A stretch of 64,000 nt of DNA from Allosediminivita pacifica (GTDB lineage: Bacteria; Pseudomonadota; Alphaproteobacteria; Rhodobacterales; Rhodobacteraceae). The DNA is taken from the NCBI RefSeq assembly GCF_003054175.1, contig NZ_QBKN01000013.1, positions 1 to 64,000 of the forward strand. Direction: 5' to 3'. How positions within the stretch are numbered: position 1 is the stretch's first letter; each line of letters begins with the position of its first letter. Under the pieces are notes generated by a model. The model had not been told where the DNA came from and ran no database searches. It was given only the letters and a program-made list of their open reading frames with translations. Positions 26,900 through 35,766 of this stretch are shown piece by piece. Position numbers and translations under genes: made by a program.

Positions 26900-28186
26900 T
26901 TACTCCGCTGCCATCTTGGTATTTGCAATTGCTTCGCGCGTCGCTTCGAGCAGGATTTCCAGCCCTTCGCGATAGAGCGCGACAGGTGTGGTGATCGCTG
27001 CGAGCACCTTCACCACCTCGTCGCCGGCGCCCGACGTCTCGATGATCAGGCCCTTCTCGAAGCAGCGTGCACAGATATCTTCGGCTAGGTCGCCCGAACC
27101 GACGTCGACACCCTGCATGAGGCCGCGTCCCTTGAGCTTGGCGCCCTGGATCTCGTCAGCGACGGCCTGAAGGCCTGTCGTGAGGATCACGGCTTTCTCG
27201 GCCAGTTCCTTCTGGAAACTGTCATCCTTCCAGAACTTTTCGAGCGCCACGCGTGCGGTGACGAAGGCATGCGTGTTGCCACGGAAGGTGCCGTTGTGCT
27301 CGGCTGGCTTCCAGATGTCGTATTCAGGCTTGATGAGCAGTGCCGCGAAAGGCAGGCCCATGCCGCTGAACGACTTGGCCATCGGGATCAGGTCCGGCTC
27401 GATGCCCATCTCCTCGAACGAGAAGAAGGTGCCGGTCCGGCCGCAACCCGCCTGAATGTCGTCGACGATCAGCAGGGCACCGTGTTCCTTGGCGAGGCGC
27501 GCGACGCCACGCATGAAATCACCCGATGCGGCGTTGAGGCCGCCTTCGCCCTGCACAGGCTCGATGATGAAAGCCGCAGGGGCGTCGATACCGCTCGACG
27601 GATTGGCCAGCATCTGCTCCATGATCCGCAGGCTGTCCATATCCTGACCGAAAGCATGCTCGTAGGGCATGTGCGACGTGTCGCTCAAGCTGACGCTGCC
27701 GGCACCCGCACGCTTGCCGGCATTACCGGTCGCGGCGAGAGCACCCATGGTCATGCCGTGGAAGCCGTTGGTGAAGGCGATGATGTTGCGGCGACCGGTG
27801 ACCTTGCGCGCGAGCTTCATGGCGGACTCGACGGCGTTTGTGCCGGTCGGGCCGGTCATCATGACCTTGTAGTCCATGTTGCGCGGTTTGAGGATGATGT
27901 CCTCAAAGGTCTGGAGGAAAGCCTGCTTCTGCTCGGTATGCATATCGAGACCGTGGGCGATGCCGTCGGCCTGGATGTGCTCGATGAGCGCGGCTTTCAT
28001 GTCCGGGTCATTGTGGCCGTAGTTCAGGGAGGAACAGCCCGCCAGGAAGTCGATGTAGCGGTTGCCTTTGGCATCCCACATCTCGGAGCCGCTCGCACGG
28101 ACAAAGCTGGTGGGGAAGCTGCGGCAGTAGCTGCGCGCTTCGGATTCGCGGCGCTGGTAAAGATCGGGATTCAGGTCCTTCGGCAT
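26900..28186 (-). CDS. ectB: Diaminobutyrate-2-oxoglutarate aminotransferase
   Basis: A 428-residue PLP aminotransferase that converts aspartate semialdehyde to L-2,4-diaminobutyrate, the first committed ectoine step. Recognised by FLAGCSSLNYGHNDPDMK, TGPTGTNAVESAMKLARKV, IVDDIQAGCGRTGTFFSFE and the PLP-lysine segment IPMAKSFSGMGLP. The ATG at 28186 has AAGGAG 8 nt upstream; the longer open frame back to 28438 is inside ectA. Confidence 0.97.
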   Translation of the reverse strand: MPKDLNPDLYQRRESEARSYCRSFPTSFVRASGSEMWDAKGNRYIDFLAGCSSLNYGHNDPDMKAALIEHIQADGIAHGLDMHTEQKQAFLQTFEDIILKPRNMDYKVMMTGPTGTNAVESAMKLARKVTGRRNIIAFTNGFHGMTMGALAATGNAGKRAGAGSVSLSDTSHMPYEHAFGQDMDSLRIMEQMLANPSSGIDAPAAFIIEPVQGEGGLNAASGDFMRGVARLAKEHGALLIVDDIQAGCGRTGTFFSFEEMGIEPDLIPMAKSFSGMGLPFAALLIKPEYDIWKPAEHNGTFRGNTHAFVTARVALEKFWKDDSFQKELAEKAVILTTGLQAVADEIQGAKLKGRGLMQGVDVGSGDLAEDICARCFEKGLIIETSGAGDEVVKVLAAITTPVALYREGLEILLEATREAIANTKMAAE

Positions 28187-28238
28187 TGGGAAGGCTCCTT
28201 TCTTTTTTAGGTTCAGGTCAGGATCGCTGTGCCGGTGC

Positions 28239-28769
28239 TCACGCAATGCTGCGGAGCTGACCCGGGAAGCTGATCGTGACCATGTGTTCGGTGGAATGCA
28301 GGCCCTGGAAGTGCGTGTCCTTGGTGAAGTGGGCCTGGTCGTCGAGAAGGCCCCCACGCTCTTCCGCGAACTTCTTGAAGAGTCCCCAGGACGCATCGTT
28401 GTCGCTGGTGATGGTGGTCTGAAGACGGCGCACGTCACTGCAGATGTCGCGTGTCAGAAGGGCTTCGAGCATGCGCCCGCCAACGCCCTTGCCGCGCGCC
28501 TTGTTGGAGACGGCAACCTGCCAGACGAACACCGTGTCGGGATCGTAGGGGAGGATGTAGCCGGAAACCCACCCGACGATCTGCCCATCCATCTCAGCCA
28601 CGACACAGGTGTCGCGGAAATGGTCTGCCTGAAGCAGGTTGGCATACATCGAGTTCTCATCGAGCGGCTTGCAGGCCCGGATGAGCTCCCAAATCTCTGC
28701 ACCGTCCTCGCGTACAGGCTTGCGGAACGTCACGGTGCCTTCGGGCTTAACGCTCTTGAGTGTTTGCAC
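28239..28769 (-). CDS. ectA: L-2,4-diaminobutyrate N-gamma-acetyltransferase
   Basis: A GNAT-fold acetyltransferase of about 176 residues acting on diaminobutyrate. The acetyl-CoA site is in WQVAVSNKARGKGVGGRML, followed by TSDNDASWGLFKKFA. The GTG at 28769 is chosen because GAGGAT precedes it and it starts the conserved GTVTFRKPVREDGAEIWELI part with a short lead. The frame remains open to 28880 but would run over the promoter. First gene of ectA-ectB-ectC-ask. No ectD hydroxylase is present. Confidence 0.95.
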   Translation of the reverse strand: MQTLKSVKPEGTVTFRKPVREDGAEIWELIRACKPLDENSMYANLLQADHFRDTCVVAEMDGQIVGWVSGYILPYDPDTVFVWQVAVSNKARGKGVGGRMLEALLTRDICSDVRRLQTTITSDNDASWGLFKKFAEERGGLLDDQAHFTKDTHFQGLHSTEHMVTISFPGQLRSIA

Positions 28770-28795
28770 GGTATCCTCGTTCGGTTGCTTCGTTA

Positions 28796-28804
28796 TGCTA
28801 AGTA
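28796..28804 (+). promoter_or_regulatory. TGCTAAGTA direct repeat, ectA-proximal copy
   Basis: One of two identical 9-mers in the 184-nt ectA/MarR intergenic region. This one overlaps the ectA -10. The mate is at 28939-28947. It is a candidate binding site for the divergent MarR-family regulator. Confidence 0.4.
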
Positions 28805-28828
28805 TAGTCGTCTTTGCGGTTACTTCAA
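28801..28828 (-). promoter_or_regulatory. Probable sigma-70 promoter of the ect operon
   Basis: On the minus strand TTGAAG (28823-28828) and TATACT (28801-28806) are separated by exactly 16 nt and sit 32 nt before the ectA GTG. The -10 overlaps the 9-mer TGCTAAGTA (plus-strand 28796-28804), which recurs just before the divergent MarR gene. A repressor bound there would block RNA polymerase. Confidence 0.6.
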
Positions 28829-28938
28829 CAGGCAAAGCAATTTTCTTCCCCGACACGCAGTTTTCCCAACGGACGACCATTTTTTACCATTTATACTCAA
28901 TGTTAACGCGTCTTGGGTCTTCTATAAAGCGCGATTTG

Positions 28939-28947
28939 TGCTAAGTA
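28939..28947 (+). promoter_or_regulatory. TGCTAAGTA direct repeat, regulator-proximal copy
   Basis: The second copy of the 9-mer, 6 nt before the ATG of the MarR-family gene. Its position over the regulator's own ribosome-binding region would suit autoregulation. Its presence at both ends of the divergent region is the only evidence. Confidence 0.4.
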
Positions 28948-28953
28948 AGGGCC

Positions 28954-29544
28954 ATGAGCACTGTTTCGCAAAAGCAAAGCGCACGGATTGGTGGACGCCG
29001 AGGACAGTCTCGGCGTAGTGTCGGCTGGCCAACGCCGGACATTCCCATGAATCGTACAGACGACAGCCTCGTAGCCATTCGCCGCATCCTTCGCGCGACG
29101 GAGCTTTACGGGCGCCGTCTCGCCAGGGAGGCCGGCCTTACAGCGGTACAACTCCGCGTGCTGCAGATAGTTGCGGAAAAAGGTCATGCCACGCCGACTG
29201 AGATCGCGACGCGCATGGGGGTAACTCAGGCGACGATTTCGGCACTCATCAAGAAGCTCGAGGGTTTCGGGATGCTTGAGCGTCTCAAGTCAGAAACTGA
29301 CCGGCGCCAGACGAACCTGCATATCACCGAGACCGGCCTGTCGAAGGTGAACGGGGCGCCAGACGCACTGCAACAGCGCTATGTCCGCCAGTTTGAAGGA
29401 CTGGAGGATTGGGAGCAGGCGATGATCGTATCGTCGCTGGAGCGCGTCGCTGCAATGCTCGATGCCGACGAGATCGATGCTTCGCCGGTGCTTTCGGTCG
29501 GGGATATCCTGCCGGGACAGATGAAGGCCAACGGCGCAAGCTGA
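28954..29544 (+). CDS. ectR: MarR-family regulator divergent from ectABC-ask (EctR-like)
   Basis: A 196-residue winged-helix regulator: LTAVQLRVLQIVAEKGHATP then TEIATRMGVTQATISALIKK as the recognition helix, and the wing ERLKSETDRRQTNLHIT. Its length, divergent orientation and neighbourhood match EctR1, which represses ectABC-ask in methylotrophs. The first 31 residues before MNRTDDSLVAIRR are basic and less conserved-looking, so the ATG at 29047 is an alternative start. Salt-dependent release of repression is inferred, not shown. Confidence 0.85.
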   Translation: MSTVSQKQSARIGGRRGQSRRSVGWPTPDIPMNRTDDSLVAIRRILRATELYGRRLAREAGLTAVQLRVLQIVAEKGHATPTEIATRMGVTQATISALIKKLEGFGMLERLKSETDRRQTNLHITETGLSKVNGAPDALQQRYVRQFEGLEDWEQAMIVSSLERVAAMLDADEIDASPVLSVGDILPGQMKANGAS

Positions 29545-29557
29545 AGCTGTCGGGTTG

Positions 29558-30640
29558 TCAGGTCGTCGCGTTGCGTAGGCTGACAACGTGGTTGTCCCAA
29601 GCGCGCCCCGGGCGGGATTGAAGCGGTCTGAGCTGTTCTCCCAGTTCCAGCAATCCGCCCATGCCGTCCGAGAAAAGGAATCCGGCTGTCGATGGCGCTG
29701 CGCCGCAGACATCGCTGCGGCGGATCGTTTCGAGATGGCGTCCGTCATTCCCGAAGATCTGCACCCGGCCGCCGCGGGGCGACGTGATGGCAACGCGATC
29801 GCCGGCGCCGTCGAAAGCCACAGATCCGGCATATCCCTTCATCGCGATGGCCTCGCTCAGCGGCAGATCGGCCAGCTGGACGGGGGCGCCGCGTCTGTGC
29901 AGCCCCAGAAGGGGCACACCGTCGGTGACCTCACCCTGCCACTGCATGGCAAAGGCCACGGTTCCATCGGGGCCAAGCGCAAGATGGCGGATGGAGTTCT
30001 GGTGCAGGTCGTCTGGCAGCGTGACCTGATCCAGCAGTTCGCCTTGTTCGGTAAGATAGCTCAGGTTTGGCTGCATCGTGTCGATGTTGAGCTTTTCACG
30101 GCCCGCGTCCGGATGCGTCCGGATTCCCCCGTTTGCCACCACCAGAATATCGCCCGGCAGGCGGCGGATGTCGTGGGGGCCTGTGCCATGGCTCGGGATC
30201 TCGCCGATCCGCCGCCATCCCTCGGACCGTGACCAGAGACCGATCCGGCCCTCACCGCTCTCGTAGGCGTTTTCCGGCGTGCAGAGCACATCGCCGCCCG
30301 CGATGAAGACGCCGTGGCCGTAGAAGTGGCGGCCTTCGGGCGCCTCGAGTTCACGGATGAGTTTCCCGCGCAGGCAGTCGATGACAAGCGCGAAGGTGCC
30401 GGGCCGGCGGGCAAAGGCGACGGCCTCTGCCATGACGGGATGTGCTGCCGCGGCGTGGCCACGGTCGGGCAGGGGGATGGAAAAGATGTCGTCCCCGGTC
30501 TCGTCCAGCAGGAAAAGCTCGAAGGCGCCCGAGGCGGTGCGCGCCGCCGCGAGGTAGGCGGGGTCGCCAGCCGCGGCCCAGCCTGCGGCGGGCAGGCTTG
30601 CCGAGGCCAACATGGCCGAGAGGAAGCGGCGTCGCTGCAT
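29558..30640 (-). CDS. DUF1513 secreted beta-propeller-like protein
   Basis: A 360-residue DUF1513 protein with an N-terminal export signal containing three arginines (MQRRRFLSAMLASASLPAAG), probably Tat or Sec exported. Segments such as GRHFYGHGVF, GTGPHDIRRLPGDILVVANG and DLHQNSIRHLA are family-typical. It is the last gene of the imelysin / DUF1111 / imelysin cluster, 4 nt after the second imelysin gene. Its biochemical role is unknown; the genomic link to imelysins suggests iron-related periplasmic work. Confidence 0.85.
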   Translation of the reverse strand: MQRRRFLSAMLASASLPAAGWAAAGDPAYLAAARTASGAFELFLLDETGDDIFSIPLPDRGHAAAAHPVMAEAVAFARRPGTFALVIDCLRGKLIRELEAPEGRHFYGHGVFIAGGDVLCTPENAYESGEGRIGLWSRSEGWRRIGEIPSHGTGPHDIRRLPGDILVVANGGIRTHPDAGREKLNIDTMQPNLSYLTEQGELLDQVTLPDDLHQNSIRHLALGPDGTVAFAMQWQGEVTDGVPLLGLHRRGAPVQLADLPLSEAIAMKGYAGSVAFDGAGDRVAITSPRGGRVQIFGNDGRHLETIRRSDVCGAAPSTAGFLFSDGMGGLLELGEQLRPLQSRPGRAWDNHVVSLRNATT

Positions 30641-30644
30641 GGGA

Positions 30645-31622
30645 TCAGTCCCCGTCCTGTGCGTTGAAGCCCTGGGTCAGTCCCAGCGCGCCGCCGATCT
30701 CTCCGGCGACGTCATCCTGGAGAAGGTCGACGCGCTGTTGCAGGATCTCGATCTTGAGGCGCTCCGAAGGATCCTCGACCCCGGCGAGCCGCGGGTCGTC
30801 AAGGCCGGCTGCCACGTCCAGAACATCCGCAAAGGCAGCTTCGGTCACCGGGATGGGATCGTCGGAAAGGGTCCTGAACAGCTCGCGCAGAGCCTCCAAC
30901 GACAGCACGACGTTGCGAAGCGGGCGGTCGGAGCGATAGGCCTCGGCCCAAGTCGGGCGTGGCCGGTCGAAGGTGCCGAGCGGGCGCCCGAGCCTTTGGT
31001 CCTTGGTGAATTCGAGCCCGGTCATCAGGGCCGTGTAAAGGGCTTGGGCGGCTTCCTTCTCGCTCAGGTAGGTGGTGTTCTCGCCGGCATCTTTCATGAG
31101 CCCCTGGTAGTCGTTCCAGTCGGCGCTCAGTCCTTCGGCCATGCGGGACAGGTCCCGGGCGACGGCAGTTGCCAGCGAACAGGCATAGTCCTCCGGGCCA
31201 TAGTCCGACAGCGCCTCGTCATAAAGCAGGCGTTCCAGCGCGAACAAGCCGCGCCCCGCGATCGAGACTTCGGCGAATGCCTCCGGATCGCCTACCGCCG
31301 GATCTTCGTCCGCGATCAACCGCGCAACGGTGCGCTGCACCATCCCGCGGGTGTCGGGCCAAAAGCCGATGGCAAGCGCGCGGCCGTCTTCCTCGAGCGG
31401 ACCGAAACGGAGATGGGAGATACCCATCCACGCATCGAACAGATCCTGGTAGGGCGCGCGAAGGGCCGGTGCCGTGCAATCCTCGGATGCCCTCTCGGCA
31501 AGACGCTCGGCCTGCTGCCGAAAGGTCTTGACCCGCGGCAGAACATGCTCGTCGAGCGCTTCATCCACCCCCGCCAGGGCTGGGGAGGCAAGGCAGGCGA
31601 GGGCTAGGGCAAGGTGTTTCAT
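30645..31622 (-). CDS. Imelysin-family periplasmic protein (second, shorter copy)
   Basis: A 325-residue secreted protein with a short signal peptide (MKHLALALACLASPALA) and an imelysin/peptidase-M75-like helical fold (FDAWMGISHLRFGPLEEDGR, GRGLFALERLLYDEAL). The classical GxHxxE metal motif is replaced by GLFALERLLYD (no His), so it may not bind metal the same way as the partner at 33243-34499. Its ATG overlaps the stop of the di-haem protein gene (ATGA). Confidence 0.85.
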   Translation of the reverse strand: MKHLALALACLASPALAGVDEALDEHVLPRVKTFRQQAERLAERASEDCTAPALRAPYQDLFDAWMGISHLRFGPLEEDGRALAIGFWPDTRGMVQRTVARLIADEDPAVGDPEAFAEVSIAGRGLFALERLLYDEALSDYGPEDYACSLATAVARDLSRMAEGLSADWNDYQGLMKDAGENTTYLSEKEAAQALYTALMTGLEFTKDQRLGRPLGTFDRPRPTWAEAYRSDRPLRNVVLSLEALRELFRTLSDDPIPVTEAAFADVLDVAAGLDDPRLAGVEDPSERLKIEILQQRVDLLQDDVAGEIGGALGLTQGFNAQDGD

Positions 31623-33166
31623 AGGCTCTCCAGGTAACGGATCAGATCCGCACGGTCTTCGGGGGGCATTTCGATCACGCGGTCACGCGCGGCCTGCGCC
31701 TCGCCGCCGTGCCATAGCACAGCTTCGAGCAACGAGCGCGCCCGCCCGTCGTGAAGGAAATAGGTATGGCCGCTTACCTGCTCGGTGAGGCCGATCCCCC
31801 AAAGGGGCGGCGTGCGCCATTCGCTGCCGCTCGCGCGGCCTTCGGGACGGTTGTCGGCAAGGCCCGGCCCCATGTCGTGCAGCAGGAAATCGGAGTAGGG
31901 CCAGATGAGCTGGAAGCTCTGCTCGTCGCGGTCGGTCAGGCGGTGTGTCACGTATTTGGGCGTGTGGCAGGCGATGCAGCCGGTCTCGTAGAAGACGCGC
32001 TTGCCGTTAAGTACCTGCGGATCATCCGTGTCGCGGCGCGCAGGCACGCCGAGGTTGCGGCTGTAGAAGGTTACGAGGTCGAGCCCCTCGGCGTCGATCT
32101 CGGTGCCGCGTGCATCGCCGTCGCCATGTGGGCCTTCGATGCAGGCCATCTGGCTTGGCGTGCAGTCCCCGGCGGGTGAGCTGAAGAGCGGGTTCGAGAT
32201 GCCGATGTCGCCGGCGAAGGCTGCGGCGGACTGTTCTTTCACCGTCGGTGCCCCGGCTTTCCAGCCGAAGCGGCCCAGCATCACGGCGTCTTCGTCGAAG
32301 GACCAGACGACCTGCGGGCGGCCGGAAATGCCGTCACCGTCCGCGTCGTCGGAATCGGCCTTGGCAAGGATGTCCTCGGCGGGAATCGCTTCGACCAACC
32401 CAAGGCCGATCATCTGCGGAGCGACGCGAGGGCTCAGCATGGCACCTTCCCCAAGGGGACCGTAGCCCGGATCAGCGAGGCTGTAGGAGGGGGCGCGCAG
32501 CGTCGCCGTCTCGCCGCCCGAAAGCGCGATCTCCTGTTCGGTGTAGTCGATCCTCATCTGCCCTTCGGCGGCGTGGCCGGGCAGGGCGAAATCCTGGATC
32601 TGTCCGCCGTAGTTCGGATCGGGGCGGGTGCGGGGCGTCTCGTCGCCGAGCGAAAGAAGAAAGGCCTCGACATCCGACATCGGCGCGTCCGGAGCGGCCG
32701 GAACGGAGACGCGCAGGAACATGGAGACGCGGCTGTCATCAGGCCCCTCGGGCGGATGCCCGCGGCCGTCCTTGAGGTGGCAGCGCTGGCAGGAGCGGGC
32801 GTTGTAGAGAGGGCCGAGCCCATCCGAGGCCAGCGTGGACGAGGGAGAAGAAACCCAGAGCTTCTTGAAGAGGCCATTGCCTAGCTTGAAGTCGAGTTCA
32901 CCCGCGAAGCTGATGTTGCCGGAGGGCTGCGAAAAGGCATCCGCATCTGTCCGCGCGCGGACGGTTGCCGCGCCGGCTGGGTTGGTTTCGAACTTTTCGG
33001 GTGCGCTGAAATCCTCGGTGGGCCGCGTGACCGGCGCAATACGCTCACGTTCGCTCGCCGTCCGGGGTATCACGTCGAGGTGGAGATCCTTCAACTCCGA
33101 GCCGGTATCGGCGGCTGCGGGAAGGCTCAGAGCCGTAAGGGCAAGAACTGTGAAAACGGATCGCAT
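31619..33166 (-). CDS. Di-haem cytochrome-like DUF1111 thiol-oxidoreductase
   Basis: A 515-residue periplasmic protein. The signal peptide is MRSVFTVLALTALSLPAAA, chosen as start at 33166. Two c-type haem sites are present, NARSCQRCHLKDGRGHPP and ETGCIACHTPKYVTHR, matching the DUF1111 family, often labelled di-haem thiol oxidoreductase. It lies between two imelysin genes and is translationally coupled to the downstream one. A redox role, for example reducing or oxidising iron handled by imelysins, is inferred. Confidence 0.9.
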   Translation of the reverse strand: MRSVFTVLALTALSLPAAADTGSELKDLHLDVIPRTASERERIAPVTRPTEDFSAPEKFETNPAGAATVRARTDADAFSQPSGNISFAGELDFKLGNGLFKKLWVSSPSSTLASDGLGPLYNARSCQRCHLKDGRGHPPEGPDDSRVSMFLRVSVPAAPDAPMSDVEAFLLSLGDETPRTRPDPNYGGQIQDFALPGHAAEGQMRIDYTEQEIALSGGETATLRAPSYSLADPGYGPLGEGAMLSPRVAPQMIGLGLVEAIPAEDILAKADSDDADGDGISGRPQVVWSFDEDAVMLGRFGWKAGAPTVKEQSAAAFAGDIGISNPLFSSPAGDCTPSQMACIEGPHGDGDARGTEIDAEGLDLVTFYSRNLGVPARRDTDDPQVLNGKRVFYETGCIACHTPKYVTHRLTDRDEQSFQLIWPYSDFLLHDMGPGLADNRPEGRASGSEWRTPPLWGIGLTEQVSGHTYFLHDGRARSLLEAVLWHGGEAQAARDRVIEMPPEDRADLIRYLESL

Positions 33167-33242
33167 ACTGGGTCTTTTCAGGGCTGGGTGGGCCGGGGCT
33201 GCGTGGTTGGGAGACGTGCCGCCCCGGCCTGCCTGAGGGAAG

Positions 33243-34499
33243 TTATTGGAACACTGCGTCGGGATTGTCGAGGCTGTCGGAGCCTTCGAAGCCGATCTGG
33301 TCGAGCCCAAGGGCCGCGACGGCCCGCTCGATGGACGTCGTCTGCGTCACAAGCGCATCGACCGCGCTCATGATCAGCTCTTCGCCCGCCTCGTTGCCGC
33401 GTGCCAGCATCTGGTCATAGGAAAAACCCGCTTCCGCCGCGGCCTTGATCTGCCCCAGCTCGATCATGGTCAGATTGAGATTGGCGCGCAGGGCGGCGTC
33501 GACCTCGGGATCGGCTTCGGCCACCAGAGACGAGAGGCTTTCGCCCGACACGACCGAACCGTCGATCCGCACATATTCGCCGTTGTAGACGTTGTGAATG
33601 CCGAGACCGTCGTAGAAGTGGCTGTTGTGCGTGTTGTCCGAGAAGCAATCATGCTCTTCCTCGGGGTCGTTCAGCATGACGCCAAGTTTCATGCGCTCGC
33701 CCGCCTGTTCCCCATAGGAGAGACTGCCCATACCGGTCAGCATCGCCACGATGGCCGCATCCTCATCAGAGGTCAGCTCCTGGCGTGCGGCACCGTCATC
33801 GGCCCATTGCGCGGTCATCCATTCCAGGTCGCTGACCAGCAGGTCGGTGGCCGCACGCAGGTATTCGGCGCGACGGTCGCAATTGCCGTTGGTGCAGTCC
33901 TCGCCGCTGGCGTAGTCGGTCCAGGGCCGGTTTCCGGCGCCGTGCTCGGTGCCGTTGAGATCCTGGCCCCAGAGAAGGAACTCGATGGCGTGGTAGCCGG
34001 TGGCGACGTTGGCTTCGACGGCGTCGGCCTCGTGCAGCGTCTCTTCCAGCAGGGTGGGCGTGATTTCCGAGGCGTCGACGTCTTCGCCAGACAGGGTAAA
34101 GGTCTCGTTCGCGATGACGTTTAGCCCGGCATAGGCGTTGGCGTCGGTCGGACCGCCGTAGCTGTCGTCGACATAGTCGATCAGACCTTCGTCCAGCGGC
34201 CAGGCATTCACCTTGCCCTCCCAGTCGTCGACGATCGGGTTGCCGAAGCGGAAGGTCTCGGTCTGCTGGTAGGGGACGCGTGCCTCGAGCCAAGTGGTCT
34301 TTGCCGCGGCCAGCGTTTCAGCAGAAGGCGCGTCGATGAGGGCTGTCACCGCTTCGCTCAGTTGCTGCGCCTTGATCAGGCTGTCCTCGTATCCCGCGTG
34401 CGCGATGTCGGAATAGGTGTCGATCACGGCTGCCTTGTCGGCAAGCGCCGGCGTGGCCGTTCCCATGATCAGGGCCAGCGCGGTCGTGCTGCGTTTCAT
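33243..34499 (-). CDS. Imelysin-family periplasmic protein with GxHxxE motif (peptidase M75-like)
   Basis: 418 residues from the ATG at 34499, with signal peptide MKRSTTALALIMGTATPALA. It contains the metal-binding motif GYHAIEFLLWGQDLNGTEHG and the downstream RPWTDYASGEDC segment of IrpA/ICMP-type imelysins. These are iron-regulated periplasmic or outer-membrane proteins thought to bind iron or haem, and peptidase activity is doubtful. It heads the four-gene cluster. The gap to the next gene is 76 nt. A Fur, Irr or RirA site upstream could not be assigned by eye. Confidence 0.92.
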   Translation of the reverse strand: MKRSTTALALIMGTATPALADKAAVIDTYSDIAHAGYEDSLIKAQQLSEAVTALIDAPSAETLAAAKTTWLEARVPYQQTETFRFGNPIVDDWEGKVNAWPLDEGLIDYVDDSYGGPTDANAYAGLNVIANETFTLSGEDVDASEITPTLLEETLHEADAVEANVATGYHAIEFLLWGQDLNGTEHGAGNRPWTDYASGEDCTNGNCDRRAEYLRAATDLLVSDLEWMTAQWADDGAARQELTSDEDAAIVAMLTGMGSLSYGEQAGERMKLGVMLNDPEEEHDCFSDNTHNSHFYDGLGIHNVYNGEYVRIDGSVVSGESLSSLVAEADPEVDAALRANLNLTMIELGQIKAAAEAGFSYDQMLARGNEAGEELIMSAVDALVTQTTSIERAVAALGLDQIGFEGSDSLDNPDAVFQ

Positions 34500-34866
34500 C
34501 GGGTCTCTCTCCCTCTTGGAAATTCCGGGTGACGCCTCTTGTTTCGGGCGGTGTTTACACAGGCGATTTGTCATCGCTGCCGGCTCTGCCGTCAATCCCG
34601 AGTTTTTGTGTCGGAAATATATCGGCCACTGACCGGTGAGGCATGGGCGAGCTTTCGGGCGCGCCGATCCGCGTCGCCGAGCCCCTGCGGTGAACGGTCG
34701 CAGCATATCGGAAATCCGCTGCGACGATGCATGGCGCAAAAGCGACGAGAGCTGTGCCAAGACCGTTGACGCAGGGCAGGCGCGCTTGCACTGATTTGCG
34801 CGTTGCGACGTCGTTGGCAGCACGGCCCGTCAGCACCGACGCGCCGATCGCATGAATGGAGGAGAG
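34500..34866. other. 367-nt divergent intergenic region, no gene recognised
   Basis: Separates the imelysin operon (minus) from purU (plus), so it must contain two promoters. A TTGACG hexamer is visible on the minus strand in the first 110 nt, but no convincing -10 at standard spacing. I see no ORF with a ribosome site, no riboswitch I can identify, and no repeat shared with other gaps. Confidence 0.5.
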
Positions 34867-35751
34867 ATGAACTCTTATTGTTTGACAGTGACTTGCCCGT
34901 CTCGTCGGGGCATAGTCGGAAGCATTGCATCCTATCTCGCGGATCATGGATGCAACCTTACCGACAGCTCGCAATTCGACGACCTCGAAACGGGCATGTT
35001 CTTCATGCGGGCCATCTTCAACTCCGAGACCGGCGTCGGAATCGACGAGCTTCGCGAAGGCTTCGCGCCTGTCTCCAGTGAATTCGAAATGGATTTCACC
35101 TTCCACGATCCGGCCCGCAAGATGCGCGTCGTGCTCATGGTGTCGCGCTTCGGGCACTGCCTGAATGATCTGCTCTATCGCTGGCGCATAGGCGCCCTTC
35201 CGATCGATGTGGTCGCGGTCATCTCGAACCACATGGACTACCAGAAACTCGTGGTGAATCACGACATCCCGTTCCACCACATCCGGGTCACGCCGCAGAA
35301 CAAGCCCGAAGCCGAGGCGCAAATCATGGGCGTCGTCGAGGAGACCGAAGCCGATCTCGTGGTGCTCGCGCGCTACATGCAGATCCTGTCGGACGACCTC
35401 TGCCAAAAGATGTCGGGCCGGATCATCAACATCCACCACTCGTTCCTGCCAAGCTTCAAGGGCGCTAACCCCTACAAGCAGGCCTACGAGCGCGGCGTGA
35501 AGCTGATCGGGGCCACTGCCCACTACGTCACCGCGGACCTCGACGAGGGGCCGATCATTGAACAGGACACCGTCCGCGTCACGCATTCGCAGTCGCCTGC
35601 CGACTACGTCTCGCTCGGGCGGGATGTCGAGGCGCAGGTGCTGGCCCGTGCGATCCATGCGCACGCGCACCATCGCGTCTTCCTCAACGGTAACAAGACA
35701 GTGGTCTTCCCCGCGTCGCCGGGTTCCTATTCCTCCGAACGGATGGGCTGA
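34867..35751 (+). CDS. purU: Formyltetrahydrofolate deformylase
   Basis: Hydrolyses 10-formyl-tetrahydrofolate to formate and tetrahydrofolate. The 294-residue protein has an N-terminal ACT domain (CLTVTCPSRRGIVGSIASYL) and a C-terminal formyltransferase-like domain with catalytic Asn/His/Asp in INIHHSFLPSFKGANPY and GATAHYVTADLDEGPIIEQD. GGAGGAGAG precedes the ATG at 34867; ATG 34852 is a less likely alternative. It stands alone, with hairpins after it. Confidence 0.95.
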   Translation: MNSYCLTVTCPSRRGIVGSIASYLADHGCNLTDSSQFDDLETGMFFMRAIFNSETGVGIDELREGFAPVSSEFEMDFTFHDPARKMRVVLMVSRFGHCLNDLLYRWRIGALPIDVVAVISNHMDYQKLVVNHDIPFHHIRVTPQNKPEAEAQIMGVVEETEADLVVLARYMQILSDDLCQKMSGRIINIHHSFLPSFKGANPYKQAYERGVKLIGATAHYVTADLDEGPIIEQDTVRVTHSQSPADYVSLGRDVEAQVLARAIHAHAHHRVFLNGNKTVVFPASPGSYSSERMG

Positions 35752-35766
35752 GCGGAAACAGGACAG

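Noticed and set aside
23330-28769. An ectD hydroxylase making this a hydroxyectoine cluster
   Set aside because: No dioxygenase gene is present; the neighbour is a BCCT transporter.
34500-34866. Fur, Irr or RirA box, or a tetrahydrofolate riboswitch, upstream of the imelysin operon and purU
   Set aside because: Expected from context, but no sequence in the gap matched the consensus patterns well enough to report.
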